Shown: piece by piece, positions 1 through 9,379 of the stretch | Numbering within the stretch: position 1 is the stretch's first letter | Layout of the letters: the number at the start of each line of letters is the position of its first letter | Source: Photobacterium sp. GB-56 | GTDB taxonomy: Bacteria > Pseudomonadota > Gammaproteobacteria > Enterobacterales > Vibrionaceae | Direction: 5' to 3' | Assembly: GCF_003026105.1 (NCBI RefSeq) | Contig: NZ_PYNW01000006.1 | Span: 62,001-126,000 of the forward strand | DNA: 64,000 nt | Notes under the pieces: generated by a model | Databases searched by the model: none | The model's input: only the letters and a program-made list of their open reading frames with translations | Told to the model about the DNA's origin: nothing | Program-made: the position numbers and the translations under genes

Positions 1-416
1 TCCATCACGAATACGTCACAAAGTGCAGCGTATTGCTTAGATAGTTCGTCTTCGTTTTTCTTCTCGCCCTTGTTGAAACGTACGTTCTCAAGAACAACAA
101 GCTCGCCTGCATTTAGCTCAAGACCATTTAGGTAATCTTTTGCTAATTTAACGTCACAATCTAGTGCGTCGTTTAAGTAGTTAACTACAGGCTGTAGAGA
201 GAATTCTTCTGCGTATTCGCCTTCCGTTGGACGACCTAGGTGAGAAGTAACCATTACTTTAGCGCCTGCTTCTAGGCAACGCTTAATTGTAGGTAGAGAT
301 GCAATGATACGTGCATCTGAAGTTACTTTACCGTCTTTTACTGGCACATTTAGGTCAGCACGAATAAATACACGCTTACCAGCTAGATCCAGATCAGTCA
401 TCTTGATTACAGACAT
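1..416 (-). CDS. pgk: phosphoglycerate kinase, C-terminal part beyond the window edge
   Basis: Pgk makes ATP from 1,3-bisphosphoglycerate in glycolysis. Reading the minus strand from the ATG at 416 gives [26 protein letters not shown], with the family's N-terminal signature [11 protein letters not shown], then [10 protein letters not shown] and the ENVRFNKGE segment. About 138 of the usual ~387 codons are present; the rest lies before base 1. It is downstream of epd on the same strand with about 100 bp between them, the usual epd-pgk order of gamma-proteobacteria, and is probably co-transcribed with it. Identification is secure; only the missing end limits the entry. Confidence 0.97.
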   Translation of the reverse strand, partial: MSVIKMTDLDLAGKRVFIRADLNVPVKDGKVTSDARIIASLPTIKRCLEAGAKVMVTSHLGRPTEGEYAEEFSLQPVVNYLNDALDCDVKLAKDYLNGLELNAGELVVLENVRFNKGEKKNEDELSKQYAALCDVFVM

Positions 417-514
417 GTTTTGTCCTCTCAAACATTATTAAAAATAAAAGTTCATAAAATTGACAGCCTGTCGTCATTAATGTTCCAACGCCAAGCCCAG
501 TAATTCTTACTATT

Positions 515-1561
515 TTACTTTTCAGCATCCGTATTTTCGGTTGCATGCATTGCTAACGCTGTATCCAACATACGATTAGCAAAGCCCCATTCATTGTCAC
601 ACCACACCAACAATTTAATTAAATGCTGGTTGCTTACTCTAGTTTGGCTGCCATCAACGATTGCACTATGGGGATCGTGATTAAAGTCAATCGACACTAA
701 AGGCGCTTCTGTGTAATCCACAATACCACTTAATGTACAACGAGACGTATTTTTTAATGATTGATTTACGTCATTAACTTTCACATTTGTTTTAACTGTG
801 ACACTCAAATCCATAGCAGTGACATTTATTGTGGGCACTCTCACAGAAATCGCTTCAAATTTGTCGGAAAACTTCGGAAATATACGACCAATTCCAAGGT
901 GTAGCTTAGTATCAACAGGAATAATTGACTGACTTGCTGCGCGCGTTCGGCGTAAATCAGGATGATAAGCATCAATGACTTGTTGATCATTCATAGCGGA
1001 ATGAATGGTCGTAATAGTGCCTGATTCAATACCAAACTGATCATCTAAGATTTTAATAATGGGGACAATACAGTTGGTCGTACATGAACCATTGGAAACA
1101 ATGCGGTGCTGAGATGTTAATTGTTGATGATTAACACCATAGATAACGGTGCAATCAATATCTTTGCTAGCAGGATGGGAAAATAATACTTTTTTAGCGC
1201 CTGATGCGATATGCGCTAAACCGTCATCTCGAGAACCAAACTTACCGGTACAATCTAAAACAATATCGACATCAAGATCATGCCAAGGCAATAATTTTAG
1301 ATCAGGTTGGTGGAGGATACGAATTTGATCTTGGCGACCATTTTCATGGGCAATAAGAAGATGCTCCTGATCATGACTGACAGGATTTTTGAAACGCCCA
1401 TGGCTAGAATCGTATTGAAGTAGATGAGCCATTGCTTCCAGCTCTGCTAATTCGTTAACAGCCACGACGTTAATCTGATGATGTTTGTCGCTTTCATACA
1501 ATGCGCGAAGCACACTGCGACCAATGCGACCGAATCCATTTATTGCGACTTTTAGTGTCAT
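515..1561 (-). CDS. epd: D-erythrose-4-phosphate dehydrogenase
   Basis: Epd oxidises erythrose 4-phosphate to 4-phosphoerythronate, the first step of the DXP-dependent pyridoxal phosphate route. It is a GapA-like enzyme of 348 residues: the NAD-binding start [20 protein letters not shown], catalytic Cys in [12 protein letters not shown] (near residue 160) and the C-terminal [12 protein letters not shown]. The ASCTTN core of GapA reads GSCTTN here, and the position directly before pgk supports Epd over GapA. The ATG at 1561 is the only start that keeps the complete Rossmann fold. A CRP-like site lies about 70 bp upstream. Confidence 0.95.
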   Translation of the reverse strand: MTLKVAINGFGRIGRSVLRALYESDKHHQINVVAVNELAELEAMAHLLQYDSSHGRFKNPVSHDQEHLLIAHENGRQDQIRILHQPDLKLLPWHDLDVDIVLDCTGKFGSRDDGLAHIASGAKKVLFSHPASKDIDCTVIYGVNHQQLTSQHRIVSNGSCTTNCIVPIIKILDDQFGIESGTITTIHSAMNDQQVIDAYHPDLRRTRAASQSIIPVDTKLHLGIGRIFPKFSDKFEAISVRVPTINVTAMDLSVTVKTNVKVNDVNQSLKNTSRCTLSGIVDYTEAPLVSIDFNHDPHSAIVDGSQTRVSNQHLIKLLVWCDNEWGFANRMLDTALAMHATENTDAEK

Positions 1562-1623
1562 ATCCGTGCTACAAAAATACTAAGCTGCGTTAGTGTATAC
1601 CAAGCTAGATACAGAATCACCAT

Positions 1624-1645
1624 AATTGTGACATCTCTCACCAAG
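1624..1645 (-). promoter_or_regulatory. candidate CRP site upstream of epd-pgk
   Basis: The core TGTGA-CATCTC-TCACC matches the CRP consensus TGTGA-N6-TCACA at 9 of 10 defined positions and lies 66-81 bp before the epd start codon. In E. coli the epd-pgk operon has a CRP-dependent promoter, so the location fits. No -10/-35 pair was assigned with confidence. The rest of the 1562-1926 interval is AT-rich and shows no gene. Confidence 0.5.
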
Positions 1646-1926
1646 CAGACTTAATCTCTAATAGAACCAAATAGATAGTCTCACCACTCATCAATATTTT
1701 CGCGTATATCCTCTACTTTAACCTTAAAATATCACTGATTTATAGGCTTAAAACAGCGAAAAATCACGTATTAAAAAGTCACTATTTGTTCATTCAGCGT
1801 CTTTTTCTACGCATTAATAAACGGCGTTTAAGATTAGGATTGGCATTAACAAACCTTCACTTTTTTACATATAGCTAATAGATAAATGAAAAAAAGTTCA
1901 TATTAAGCAATTCCAAAGAGGTGGTT

Positions 1927-2886
1927 ATGTCGAAAGTAAAAGTCATTATTGGCGCAGTATTTTTCACCGTCGTACTTTACTTTTTGTCTGTTTATTGGTC
2001 ATTTGAACCAGATACATTTAATCCAGACAGTTATGCGGCAGAGCAAGCCAAGCTCAATCAACAAACTTTAACGACTGGGTATGAGACCACCACAACGCTG
2101 ATTCATATTTCAGAATTACTGATTAATAAGCAAGGTGGATTCCTTACTAACGATAAATTACCACCCAGCTTATTAATGGATAACATGCCAGCATGGGAAA
2201 CGGGGGTATTAACGCAAGTACGAGATATGGCACTGGTACTAAAAGATAATCTTAGCCGTCCTCAAAATGAAAGCCATGTCGATTCAGATTTAAAAGAAGC
2301 CCAACCCGCGCTCAATATCAATAGCCATAGCTGGAACTTTCCAAGTGCCGAGTCTGAATATCAAAATGCAATTGACGCCCTTACTCGATATCGTGACCGC
2401 CTTTCGGCATCTCGCCATCCAGCACAATTTTATTCACGGGATGATAATTTAGTGGCTTGGCTTGAAGTAGTACAAAAACGCTTAGGCACTATTTCACAAG
2501 ACCTTGGCTCATCTGTGGGTGAGCCACAGTTAATAATGGATAGCAAAACAGAAGGTAAGGAAGTTTCACTCAATGCGCCGAAAACAAGCTGGTTCAAAAT
2601 TGATAATGTTTTTTACGAATCACGAGGCTCTACTTGGGCCATATTGCTGCTAATGAAAGCAATGAAACATGATTTTGAACCACTGCTAGAAGAAGAAAAA
2701 GCAACGGTCATGATTAATCAGATAATTCGTGAGCTTGAAGCAACCCAAGAAACGATTTGGAGTCCAATGATTTTAAATGGTATGGGATTTGGTTTATTGC
2801 CTAACCACTCTTTGATCATGGCAAATTACGTGTCTCGCGCTCAAGCAGGTACCGTTGATCTCATCAATCTGCTAGAAAAAAGATAA
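1927..2886 (+). CDS. DUF2333 family membrane-anchored protein
   Basis: A 319-residue protein of the uncharacterised DUF2333 family, recognised from overall sequence character. One N-terminal hydrophobic helix (about residues 5-22) is followed by a long soluble, mostly helical domain rich in Gln, Glu and Leu, so it is probably an inner-membrane protein with its bulk in the periplasm. The start was placed at the ATG at 1927, which has AGAGGTGG just upstream; a GTG two codons earlier overlaps that ribosome-binding site. It stands alone between epd and metK. No catalytic motif is visible and I assign no function. Confidence 0.8.
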   Translation: MSKVKVIIGAVFFTVVLYFLSVYWSFEPDTFNPDSYAAEQAKLNQQTLTTGYETTTTLIHISELLINKQGGFLTNDKLPPSLLMDNMPAWETGVLTQVRDMALVLKDNLSRPQNESHVDSDLKEAQPALNINSHSWNFPSAESEYQNAIDALTRYRDRLSASRHPAQFYSRDDNLVAWLEVVQKRLGTISQDLGSSVGEPQLIMDSKTEGKEVSLNAPKTSWFKIDNVFYESRGSTWAILLLMKAMKHDFEPLLEEEKATVMINQIIRELEATQETIWSPMILNGMGFGLLPNHSLIMANYVSRAQAGTVDLINLLEKR

Positions 2887-3194
2887 TAAATTCTTGTCAT
2901 ATTATAGATACCGCAATCTATAACTAAATCCACCAGCATACGAAGCGGACTTTATAGCCTATAAAATATTGCTTGTACTCAGGTATATAAAGTCTGTTTA
3001 TCGTTATTTTTAATAAAAGAAACTTTATATAGTCAATTTGTGATTACATTTTTGAGTTAAAAAAGGCCACAGTGTAAACATTTAAGATAAATATAATTAT
3101 TTATCAGCATGTTAGATGAAAACTATGTCTATCAACCACCACAATAGAGCTATTCAATTTTTTTATACAATAAGAAACCCTAGTTTTCATATTG

Positions 3195-3222
3195 TTGATT
3201 TTATCTGTTCTCGATGTATTAT
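3195..3222 (+). promoter_or_regulatory. sigma-70 promoter of metK
   Basis: TTGATT (3195-3200) and TATTAT (3217-3222) are separated by 16 bp, a good -35/-10 pair about 107 bp before the metK start. The MetJ operator begins at the next base, so repressor binding would cover the transcription start. The remainder of the 443-bp interval (2887-3194) is AT-rich and holds no gene; an imperfect repeat of ACTTTATA/TATAAAGT near 2949-2996 may act as a terminator for the upstream gene. Confidence 0.65.
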
Positions 3223-3238
3223 AGACGTCTAGACGGAA
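3223..3238 (+). promoter_or_regulatory. MetJ operator (two tandem met boxes)
   Basis: AGACGTCT followed directly by AGACGGAA: the first is a perfect met box and the second matches 6 of 8 positions. MetJ dimers bind adjacent 8-bp boxes cooperatively with S-adenosylmethionine as corepressor. Placement immediately after the -10 of metK, whose product makes that corepressor, makes feedback repression very likely. Confidence 0.85.
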
Positions 3239-3329
3239 GTAGCTCTATACATACAAACGTACATATAGCTATATAACAGCGTTATAAACGCTACCGTGCG
3301 ACTAAATTCAAAAGAAAGTGAGACTACCG

Positions 3330-4484
3330 ATGGCAAAACATTTATTCACTTCTGAGTCGGTATCAGAAGGTCATCCAGATAAAATTGCAGATCAAATTTC
3401 AGATGCTGTATTGGATGCAATTATTGAACAAGATCCTAAAGCGCGTGTAGCTTGTGAAACTTACGTAAAAACCGGCATGGTAATGGTTGGTGGTGAGATC
3501 ACCACATCTGCTTGGGTTGATATTGAAGAGCTAACACGTGAAACCGTACGTGAAATCGGTTATGTCCATTCAGATATGGGCTTTGATGCAAACTCTTGTG
3601 CAGTAATGAACACCATCGGTAAACAGTCTCCTGATATCAACCAAGGTGTTGATAAAACCGATCCAAAAGAACAAGGTGCTGGTGACCAAGGTATCATGTT
3701 TGGTTACGCAACCAATGAAACTGAAGTCTTCATGCCTGCGCCAATCACTTACTCTCACCGCTTAGTTCAGCGTCAAGCTGAAGTACGTAAGAACGGCACG
3801 CTTCCTTGGTTACGTCCTGATGCAAAATCTCAGGTAACGTTCGCTTACGATCAAGGTAAAATTGTTGGTATTGATGCGGTTGTTCTATCAACTCAGCACA
3901 GTGATTCAATTTCAACGTCTGATCTACGTGAAGCAGTAATGGAAGAAATCATCAAACCAGTACTGCCTGCGGAATGGTTAAATAAAGAGACAAAATTCTT
4001 TATCAACCCAACCGGTCGTTTCGTTATCGGTGGCCCAATGGGTGACTGTGGTTTGACTGGTCGTAAGATCATCGTCGATACCTACGGCGGTGCTGCACGT
4101 CACGGTGGTGGTGCTTTCTCTGGTAAAGATCCATCAAAAGTTGACCGCTCTGCAGCATATGCAGCACGTTATGTAGCAAAAAATATCGTCGCAGCTGGCA
4201 TGGCAGATCGTTGTGAAATCCAACTTTCTTACGCTATTGGTATAGCCGATCCTACATCTATCATGGTGGAAACATTTGGTACTGAAAAAGTAGCACATGA
4301 GATCATCATTGAAGCTGTACGCCAGCACTTCGACCTACGCCCATATGGCCTACAAGAAATGCTAGATCTTCTACAACCAATCTATAAGAAGACTGCAGCT
4401 TACGGTCACTTTGGTCGTGAAGAGTTCCCTTGGGAAAAAACAGATAAAGTGGCTGCACTTCGCGATTTCGCAAACATTAAGTAA
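3330..4484 (+). CDS. metK: S-adenosylmethionine synthase
   Basis: MetK makes S-adenosylmethionine from methionine and ATP in the cytosol. The 384-residue protein has every family landmark: [22 protein letters not shown] at the N-terminus, [12 protein letters not shown] (the GAGDQG signature near 120) and the P-loop-like GGGAFSGKD near 265. The ATG at 3330 is chosen because orthologues begin [11 protein letters not shown]; a GTG four codons upstream adds non-conserved residues. It is a single gene between its own MetJ-controlled promoter and a strong terminator. Confidence 0.98.
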   Translation: MAKHLFTSESVSEGHPDKIADQISDAVLDAIIEQDPKARVACETYVKTGMVMVGGEITTSAWVDIEELTRETVREIGYVHSDMGFDANSCAVMNTIGKQSPDINQGVDKTDPKEQGAGDQGIMFGYATNETEVFMPAPITYSHRLVQRQAEVRKNGTLPWLRPDAKSQVTFAYDQGKIVGIDAVVLSTQHSDSISTSDLREAVMEEIIKPVLPAEWLNKETKFFINPTGRFVIGGPMGDCGLTGRKIIVDTYGGAARHGGGAFSGKDPSKVDRSAAYAARYVAKNIVAAGMADRCEIQLSYAIGIADPTSIMVETFGTEKVAHEIIIEAVRQHFDLRPYGLQEMLDLLQPIYKKTAAYGHFGREEFPWEKTDKVAALRDFANIK

Positions 4485-4501
4485 TACACTTAATCGTGCA
4501 C

Positions 4502-4533
4502 AAAAAAGGACGCTTAGGCGTCCTTTTTTATTA
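4502..4533 (+). terminator. rho-independent terminator of metK
   Basis: Stem GGACGC/GCGTCC with loop TTAG, flanked by an A-run and followed by six T residues, 18 bp after the metK stop. Confidence 0.9.
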
Positions 4534-4638
4534 CTTGCCGTTTATCTATGTGCAATAAAAACACCTTGCTTCCCTACTCTCGCCAGCGCGTTATCTTCGG
4601 TGTATAGTGCCGATCTCAATAACCAAGAACGAGTAACA

Positions 4639-5124
4639 ATGAATTCACTGCAACAACAAGTTATCAAACGTGTCGAACACGCCATCAAAACCGCCAATCA
4701 ACGCCTTAATAAACGTTTAAAAATGCCGACGGTGACTTTTACCCAACGAGGGAAAATTGCGGGAAGTGCACGCTTACAAAGCTGGGAAGTCCGTTTTAAC
4801 CCAGTTTTACTCAATGAAAACGCAGACGCTTTTCTAGACGAAGTTGTTCCACACGAAGTGGCACATTTAATTGTGTTTAAACTGTTTGGCCGGGTAAAAC
4901 CGCATGGTAGAGAGTGGCAATTGATCATGCGAGAAGTGTTTCAAGTAGCACCAAGAACAACACATCGCTTTGATGTCAGCTCAGTCTCAGGTGACACTTA
5001 TCTCTATAAATGTAGCTGTAGCGAATATCCGTTAACTATTCGCCGGCACAACCGTATCTTACGTGGACAAGCCAACTACCATTGTCGCCGATGCCGTGAA
5101 GTTTTGGTGTATTCGCCTCAGTAG
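4639..5124 (+). CDS. sprT: SprT family zinc metalloprotein
   Basis: A 161-residue SprT-like protein. The zinc-metalloprotease-type motif HEVAH (in EVVPHEVAHLIVFKLFG, about residues 76-92) with a further His in KPHGREW supplies the metal site, and the C-terminal CSC...CRRC pairs form a zinc ribbon, as in E. coli SprT. The true start is the ATG at 4639 (MNSLQQQVIKRVE) after AACGAG; the open frame extends back into metK but those codons are not conserved-looking. Family members are predicted metalloproteases related to eukaryotic Spartan; the bacterial role is poorly defined. It sits between metK and endA, the conserved order metK-sprT-endA. Confidence 0.92.
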   Translation: MNSLQQQVIKRVEHAIKTANQRLNKRLKMPTVTFTQRGKIAGSARLQSWEVRFNPVLLNENADAFLDEVVPHEVAHLIVFKLFGRVKPHGREWQLIMREVFQVAPRTTHRFDVSSVSGDTYLYKCSCSEYPLTIRRHNRILRGQANYHCRRCREVLVYSPQ

Positions 5125-5242
5125 CGTACGATTCTGTATGAAAATAATCAAAAAGCACAGTTACAAATAATTGCGACACGCTTCTCAAAGAGAAAAATAT
5201 CAGTAAGCTAGTGATACGATAAATAATTAATGAACTACATTC

Positions 5243-6016
5243 ATGACACGTATCTCAAGCTGTTTTGCTATTGCCCTACTATTACCTGTTACCGCATTTG
5301 CGACCTCTTATAAGCCAAGCGAACTTGGCAACACGACTAATCCCTCTTTCAGCAAAGCAAAAAAAATCATGCAAACGGAAATTTATATTTCTCCTCAAGA
5401 CATGAAAACCATTTACTGTGGTGCTGATTTCAACAATAAAAAATACGTGACATTACCCTCCGGTTTTTCTACTGAAGTGTATAAAAAACGCGTTAAACGC
5501 TGGGAAGCGGAGCATGTCGTTCCAGCCGAGAACTTTGGTCGTGCTTTTAGTGAATGGCGTGAAGGTGCTGCCGTTTGTGTTGATAGTAAAGGAAAAGCCT
5601 TTAAAGGCCGTAAATGTGCAGAAAAAGCCAATAACGAATACCGCTTAATGCAATCCGACCTTTATAATTTATACCCTGCCATTGGCGCCGTTAATGCTGC
5701 AAGGCAAAACTATAATTATGTAATGCTGCCTAAAACCAACAGCAAGAATTATCGTTCATTTGGTAGTTGCGACATGATCATTGATAAAAAGGATCATGAT
5801 GCTCAACCGCCCGAGCGTGCTCGCGGGGTGATTGCTCGTACCTATATGTATTTTGAAGCCGTATATCCAAAATATAAAATGAGTCGTCAACAACGCCAAT
5901 TAATGAATAGTTGGGATAAACAGTACCCTGTATCTAAGTGGGAATGTGAACGTGCAGCTAAGATTGAAAAGATCCAAGGCAATGTTAATCCAATCCTCGC
6001 GAGTCGATGCGCCTAA
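5243..6016 (+). CDS. endA: endonuclease I, periplasmic or secreted DNase
   Basis: EndA/Dns-type nonspecific nuclease of 257 residues with a signal peptide (MTRISSCFAIALLLPVTAFA, cleavage likely after AFA). The His-Me finger motif RWEAEHVVPAENFG contains the catalytic His (near residue 92), and the downstream N-rich segment NLYPAIGAVNAARQNY supplies the metal-binding Asn. Several cysteines are expected to form disulphides. In vibrios this enzyme degrades extracellular or periplasmic DNA and is relevant to nutrient use and transformation. It follows sprT with its own start and is followed by an unusual set of hairpins. Confidence 0.95.
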   Translation: MTRISSCFAIALLLPVTAFATSYKPSELGNTTNPSFSKAKKIMQTEIYISPQDMKTIYCGADFNNKKYVTLPSGFSTEVYKKRVKRWEAEHVVPAENFGRAFSEWREGAAVCVDSKGKAFKGRKCAEKANNEYRLMQSDLYNLYPAIGAVNAARQNYNYVMLPKTNSKNYRSFGSCDMIIDKKDHDAQPPERARGVIARTYMYFEAVYPKYKMSRQQRQLMNSWDKQYPVSKWECERAAKIEKIQGNVNPILASRCA

Positions 6017-6037
6017 AACGTTTCAGCACCGTAACTT

Positions 6038-6069
6038 GTTATGTATGAGAGAGCATACATAACATTTTT
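6038..6069 (+). terminator. hairpin terminator after endA
   Basis: Perfect 10-bp stem GTTATGTATG/CATACATAAC with a 6-nt loop, followed by ATTTTTA, 22 bp after the endA stop. The loop and left arm can instead pair with GCTCTCTC at 6073-6080, giving a competing fold. Confidence 0.7.
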
Positions 6070-6203
6070 ATGGCTCTCTCTAACCATAACAAACATGTTG
6101 CGATAGAAATAACATGTTTTATTTAAGCCTGAATAATTGGCGAATTGCTCATCCATGTTAAGATTCGTCATTACTCTTTTTTTATTGCATAGATGACCGC
6201 ATT

Positions 6204-6935
6204 ATGAGAATTCCACGTATTTATCATCCAGAATCTTTACCTTCTCACGGCAAGGTAATGCTCAGTGACGATGCTGCTAACCATGTTGGTCGCGTTATGC
6301 GTATGCAAGTAGGCCAAGAGCTATTAATGTTTGACGGCAGTAATGCAGAGTTTCCCGCCGTTATCACCAACGCAAGTAAAAAAAGCGTTGAAGTAGAAAT
6401 CCAATCTCGGGTTGAACACAGTATTGAATCCCCACTAGATATCCATTTAGGTCAGGTGATTTCACGTGGTGATAAAATGGAATTCACCATTCAAAAATCT
6501 GTCGAGTTAGGGGTGAATACCATTACACCGCTAATTTCAGAACGATGTGGCGTTAAATTAAATGCTGAACGTTTTGAAAAAAAACTCGAACAGTGGCAAA
6601 AAATCGCCATTGCAGCTTGTGAGCAATGTGGTCGTAATGTTGTCCCTACTATTCGCCCAGTGATGAAACTGGAACAATGGTGTGCTGAAGAATATGATGG
6701 TCTAAAGCTCAACTTACACCCTCGCGCTAATTATTCGATAAACACGCTTCCAACACCAGTCACTAATGTTCGTTTATTGATTGGCCCTGAAGGCGGTTTA
6801 TCTGCTGATGAAATCAGCATGACAGAACAATATAAATTTGATGAAATTTTGCTGGGGCCTCGCGTACTTCGTACCGAAACCACCGCAATGACAGCCATCA
6901 CCGCACTGCAAGTACGCTTCGGTGATTTAGGCTAA
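6204..6935 (+). CDS. rsmE: 16S rRNA (uracil1498-N3)-methyltransferase
   Basis: RsmE methylates U1498 of 16S rRNA with S-adenosylmethionine. The 243-residue protein has the N-terminal PUA-like domain ([12 protein letters not shown], then [11 protein letters not shown]) and a C-terminal SPOUT knot with the cofactor loop [14 protein letters not shown] (about 196-209) and [16 protein letters not shown] (about 219-234). The ATG at 6204 begins the conserved MRIPRI. It is 21 bp ahead of gshB on the same strand, so the two are probably one operon, a pairing shared with E. coli and vibrios. Confidence 0.97.
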   Translation: MRIPRIYHPESLPSHGKVMLSDDAANHVGRVMRMQVGQELLMFDGSNAEFPAVITNASKKSVEVEIQSRVEHSIESPLDIHLGQVISRGDKMEFTIQKSVELGVNTITPLISERCGVKLNAERFEKKLEQWQKIAIAACEQCGRNVVPTIRPVMKLEQWCAEEYDGLKLNLHPRANYSINTLPTPVTNVRLLIGPEGGLSADEISMTEQYKFDEILLGPRVLRTETTAMTAITALQVRFGDLG

Positions 6936-6956
6936 ATTAGAGATTAGGAGAACACA

Positions 6957-7907
6957 ATGATCAAACTGGGTATCGTGATGGACCCTATCGAGTCTATCAA
7001 TATCAAGAAAGATTCTAGCTTTGCTATGATGTTAGAAGCTCAGCGTCGCGGCTGGGAAATTCATTACATGGAAATGAATGATCTATCTTTAGAGCAAGGT
7101 AAAGCGATTGCCCGTACGCGTGTCGTCACAGTACAACAAGATCCTGATCACTGGTTTGATTTTCACAGCGAGCAAGAAATTGAATTATCAGATCTTGATG
7201 CTGTACTAATGCGAAAAGATCCTCCTTTCGATACTGAATATATTTACGCGACTTACATCCTTGAGCGTGCCGAAGATAATGGCGCTCTGATTGTAAACAA
7301 GCCACAAAGCCTACGTGACTGTAATGAAAAGCTGTTTACGGCATGGTTCCCTGAGCTAACACCAACCACTATTGTTACTCGTCGCGCCGAGAAACTAAAA
7401 GCCTTCCACCAAGAGCACGGAGATGTGATCTTAAAGCCACTTGATGGTATGGGTGGTTCGTCAATTTTCCGTGTAATGAAAGGCGATCCTAACGTATCGG
7501 TTATCATTGAAACGCTAACTAATATGGGCCAAAACTACTGCATGGCACAAACCTTTGTTCCTGATATTAGTAATGGTGATAAGCGTATCTTAGTGGTTGA
7601 TGGCGAGCCTATGCCTTACTGCCTAGCACGTATTCCTGCTAAAGGGGAAACTCGCGGTAACTTAGCTGCTGGCGGACGTGGTGAAGCGCGTCCAATCAGT
7701 GAAACTGATCGTAAGATCGCAGAAACCGTTGCGCCAGCTCTAAAAGAAAAAGGCCTCATTTTTGTTGGACTTGATGTGATTGGTGACAAGCTAACGGAAA
7801 TTAATGTGACTAGCCCAACCTGTATCCGCGAGATTGAAGCGGCTTTTGATATCTCAATTACAGGTAAATTAATGGATGCTATCGAACGTCGAGTAAACGC
7901 GAAGTAA
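6957..7907 (+). CDS. gshB: glutathione synthetase
   Basis: GshB joins gamma-glutamylcysteine and glycine with ATP to make glutathione. At 316 residues it has the standard length: N-terminal MIKLGIVMDPIESINIKKDSS, ATP-grasp core with LKPLDGMGGSSIFRV (about residues 159-173) and the terminal metal-binding segment INVTSPTCIREIE. The ATG at 6957 follows a strong TTAGGAGA ribosome-binding site, 21 bp after rsmE. Confidence 0.98.
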   Translation: MIKLGIVMDPIESINIKKDSSFAMMLEAQRRGWEIHYMEMNDLSLEQGKAIARTRVVTVQQDPDHWFDFHSEQEIELSDLDAVLMRKDPPFDTEYIYATYILERAEDNGALIVNKPQSLRDCNEKLFTAWFPELTPTTIVTRRAEKLKAFHQEHGDVILKPLDGMGGSSIFRVMKGDPNVSVIIETLTNMGQNYCMAQTFVPDISNGDKRILVVDGEPMPYCLARIPAKGETRGNLAAGGRGEARPISETDRKIAETVAPALKEKGLIFVGLDVIGDKLTEINVTSPTCIREIEAAFDISITGKLMDAIERRVNAK

Positions 7908-7950
7908 TATCGCTTTACTGACAATCATCAACCATACTCAAATTAAGAAT

Positions 7951-7976
7951 GCAGCGGCAATGTCGCTGCTTTTTTA
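7951..7976 (+). terminator. rho-independent terminator of rsmE-gshB
   Basis: GCAGCG/CGCTGC stem with a 7-nt loop and six T residues, about 45 bp past the gshB stop. Confidence 0.85.
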
Positions 7977-8030
7977 CCTATCAGTAACGAGTGAACGCTC
8001 GCTGATTTGTATCAAACTCTGGTGTTGTAG

Positions 8031-8594
8031 ATGAATTTGACCAACCACTTTTTAGTGGCGATGCCCACTATGCAAGATCCTCAATTTAAGCAAAGTGTTA
8101 TTTATCTTTGTGAGCATAATAATGAAGGCGCAATGGGGATCATTATTAACCAACCTATCGATATTTCTATTGCTGATATGTTGGAGCAAATAGAAGTTGA
8201 GAGAAAGCTACCTGTTGCCGATCCTATTAGCTTAGAATCACTGGTACTTAATGGTGGACCCGTTTCTGAAGATCGTGGTTTTGTACTTCACACCACGAAA
8301 GGTGAATATAGCTCAAGTTTACCTGTGAATAACGAATTAGCCGTGACCACCTCACTGGATATTTTATCTGAGCTAGGTACTGCACAAGCGCCAAACCAAT
8401 TTCTGGTCGCGCTAGGTTATGCCGGATGGGATGCGGGGCAATTAGAGCAAGAACTGGTTGATAACAATTGGCTCACCATTGAAGCAGATGACACCATTAT
8501 TTTTTCCACTCCTATCGACGAACGTTGGCATAAAGCAATTGAAAAACTTGGCTTTACACCAGCAAACCTTTCTTTAGATATAGGTCACGCATGA
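8031..8594 (+). CDS. yqgE: YqgE/AlgH family protein
   Basis: A 187-residue member of the UPF0301 (YqgE/AlgH) family. The opening [30 protein letters not shown] is the family hallmark (FLIAMP...F..SV.YLCEH), followed by [11 protein letters not shown] and [30 protein letters not shown] lies near 125. Structures are known but the biochemical role is unsettled; AlgH was linked to alginate regulation in Pseudomonas. Its last four bases overlap the start of ruvX, so the pair is translationally coupled, as in most gamma-proteobacteria. Confidence 0.94.
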   Translation: MNLTNHFLVAMPTMQDPQFKQSVIYLCEHNNEGAMGIIINQPIDISIADMLEQIEVERKLPVADPISLESLVLNGGPVSEDRGFVLHTTKGEYSSSLPVNNELAVTTSLDILSELGTAQAPNQFLVALGYAGWDAGQLEQELVDNNWLTIEADDTIIFSTPIDERWHKAIEKLGFTPANLSLDIGHA

Positions 8595-9022
8595 GTCAAT
8601 CTCGCAGTGTATTAGGTTTTGATTACGGCACCAAAAGTATTGGTGTTGCTATTGGTCAAGAGCTGACAGGAACCGCTACTCCCCTTGCCGCTTTAAAAGC
8701 CAAAGATGGCATCCCCAATTGGGATGATATTGAAAAGATTTTAAAAGAATGGCTACCTGATTTAGTCGTTGTAGGATTACCTTTAGACCTTGAAGGTAAA
8801 GAGCTTGAAAGCATTACACCACGGGCGAAAAAATTTGCTAATCGCTTACATGGTCGTTTTGGTTGCCAAGTTGAACTACACGATGAACGTTTAAGTACTG
8901 TTGAAGCAAAAGCAGAACTGTTTGAGCGTGGTGGTTATCGCTCATTAAGTAAAGGTAATATCGACTCACAATCTGCTGTCGTTATTTTAGAAAGCTGGTT
9001 TGAACGTCAATACAGCGCTTAA
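8591..9022 (+). CDS. ruvX: pre-16S rRNA nuclease / RuvX (YqgF)
   Basis: YqgF-type RNase H-fold protein of 143 residues. The N-terminal [16 protein letters not shown] carries the first catalytic Asp, [12 protein letters not shown] is the middle strand, and [14 protein letters not shown] plus [14 protein letters not shown] supply the remaining acidic residues. Known roles are maturation of the 16S rRNA 5' end and, by analogy, Holliday junction processing. Its ATG overlaps the yqgE stop in ATGA. Confidence 0.96.
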   Translation: MSQSRSVLGFDYGTKSIGVAIGQELTGTATPLAALKAKDGIPNWDDIEKILKEWLPDLVVVGLPLDLEGKELESITPRAKKFANRLHGRFGCQVELHDERLSTVEAKAELFERGGYRSLSKGNIDSQSAVVILESWFERQYSA

Positions 9023-9041
9023 TATTACAAGTTTCTAAAAC

Positions 9042-9079
9042 AAAAAAGACAAGTGCTGTTGAGGTACTTGTCTTTTTTA
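9042..9079 (+). terminator. terminator after yqgE-ruvX
   Basis: A 13-bp perfect stem (9042-9054 with 9066-9078) whose right arm ends in six T residues and left arm in six A residues, so it could act in both directions. Confidence 0.85.
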
Positions 9080-9093
9080 TTATCTAAAATCTA

Positions 9094-9257
9094 ACAATTG
9101 TCGAACCTTGTACAGCTTTTTTCTTATTGATCATCATAAAGCTAAACACGATCAAAACCTGTACTAAGATCCTCCTTCAAGGCCTTGCTGTTTCTTGTTT
9201 GTACAGCTTGTACAGCTTTTGTACCTCTTGAACTCAAAAGCTGTTCCGACAATTATC
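9094..9257. repeat. imperfect inverted-repeat element with TTGTACAGC copies
   Basis: This lies in the gap between the converging ends of ruvX and pilU (9023-9379), which has no gene. The left arm at 9094-9120 contains AATTGTCG-AAC...CAGCTTTT and the right arm at 9236-9257 is its reverse complement with a 7-nt deletion. Between them TTGTACAGC occurs twice in tandem (about 9199-9216), followed by a third TTGTAC; the left arm itself contains another TTGTACAGC. Nature unknown: possibly a small miniature repeat element or a structured transcript. Confidence 0.45.
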
Positions 9258-9379
9258 ACTAAAATAATTTAAATGATTTTCAATAAAATTCAATAGGTTA
9301 AAATAAAACTCAAATAAAGCATTAAATATAAGTAACTAGTTTATGATGATCCTAATGCGTTATGATCATCACAAGCATA

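Noticed and set aside
4411..4638. N-terminal extension of sprT reaching back into metK
   Set aside because: It would cross the metK terminator and the metK 3' coding region in another frame; the conserved SprT sequence starts at 4639.
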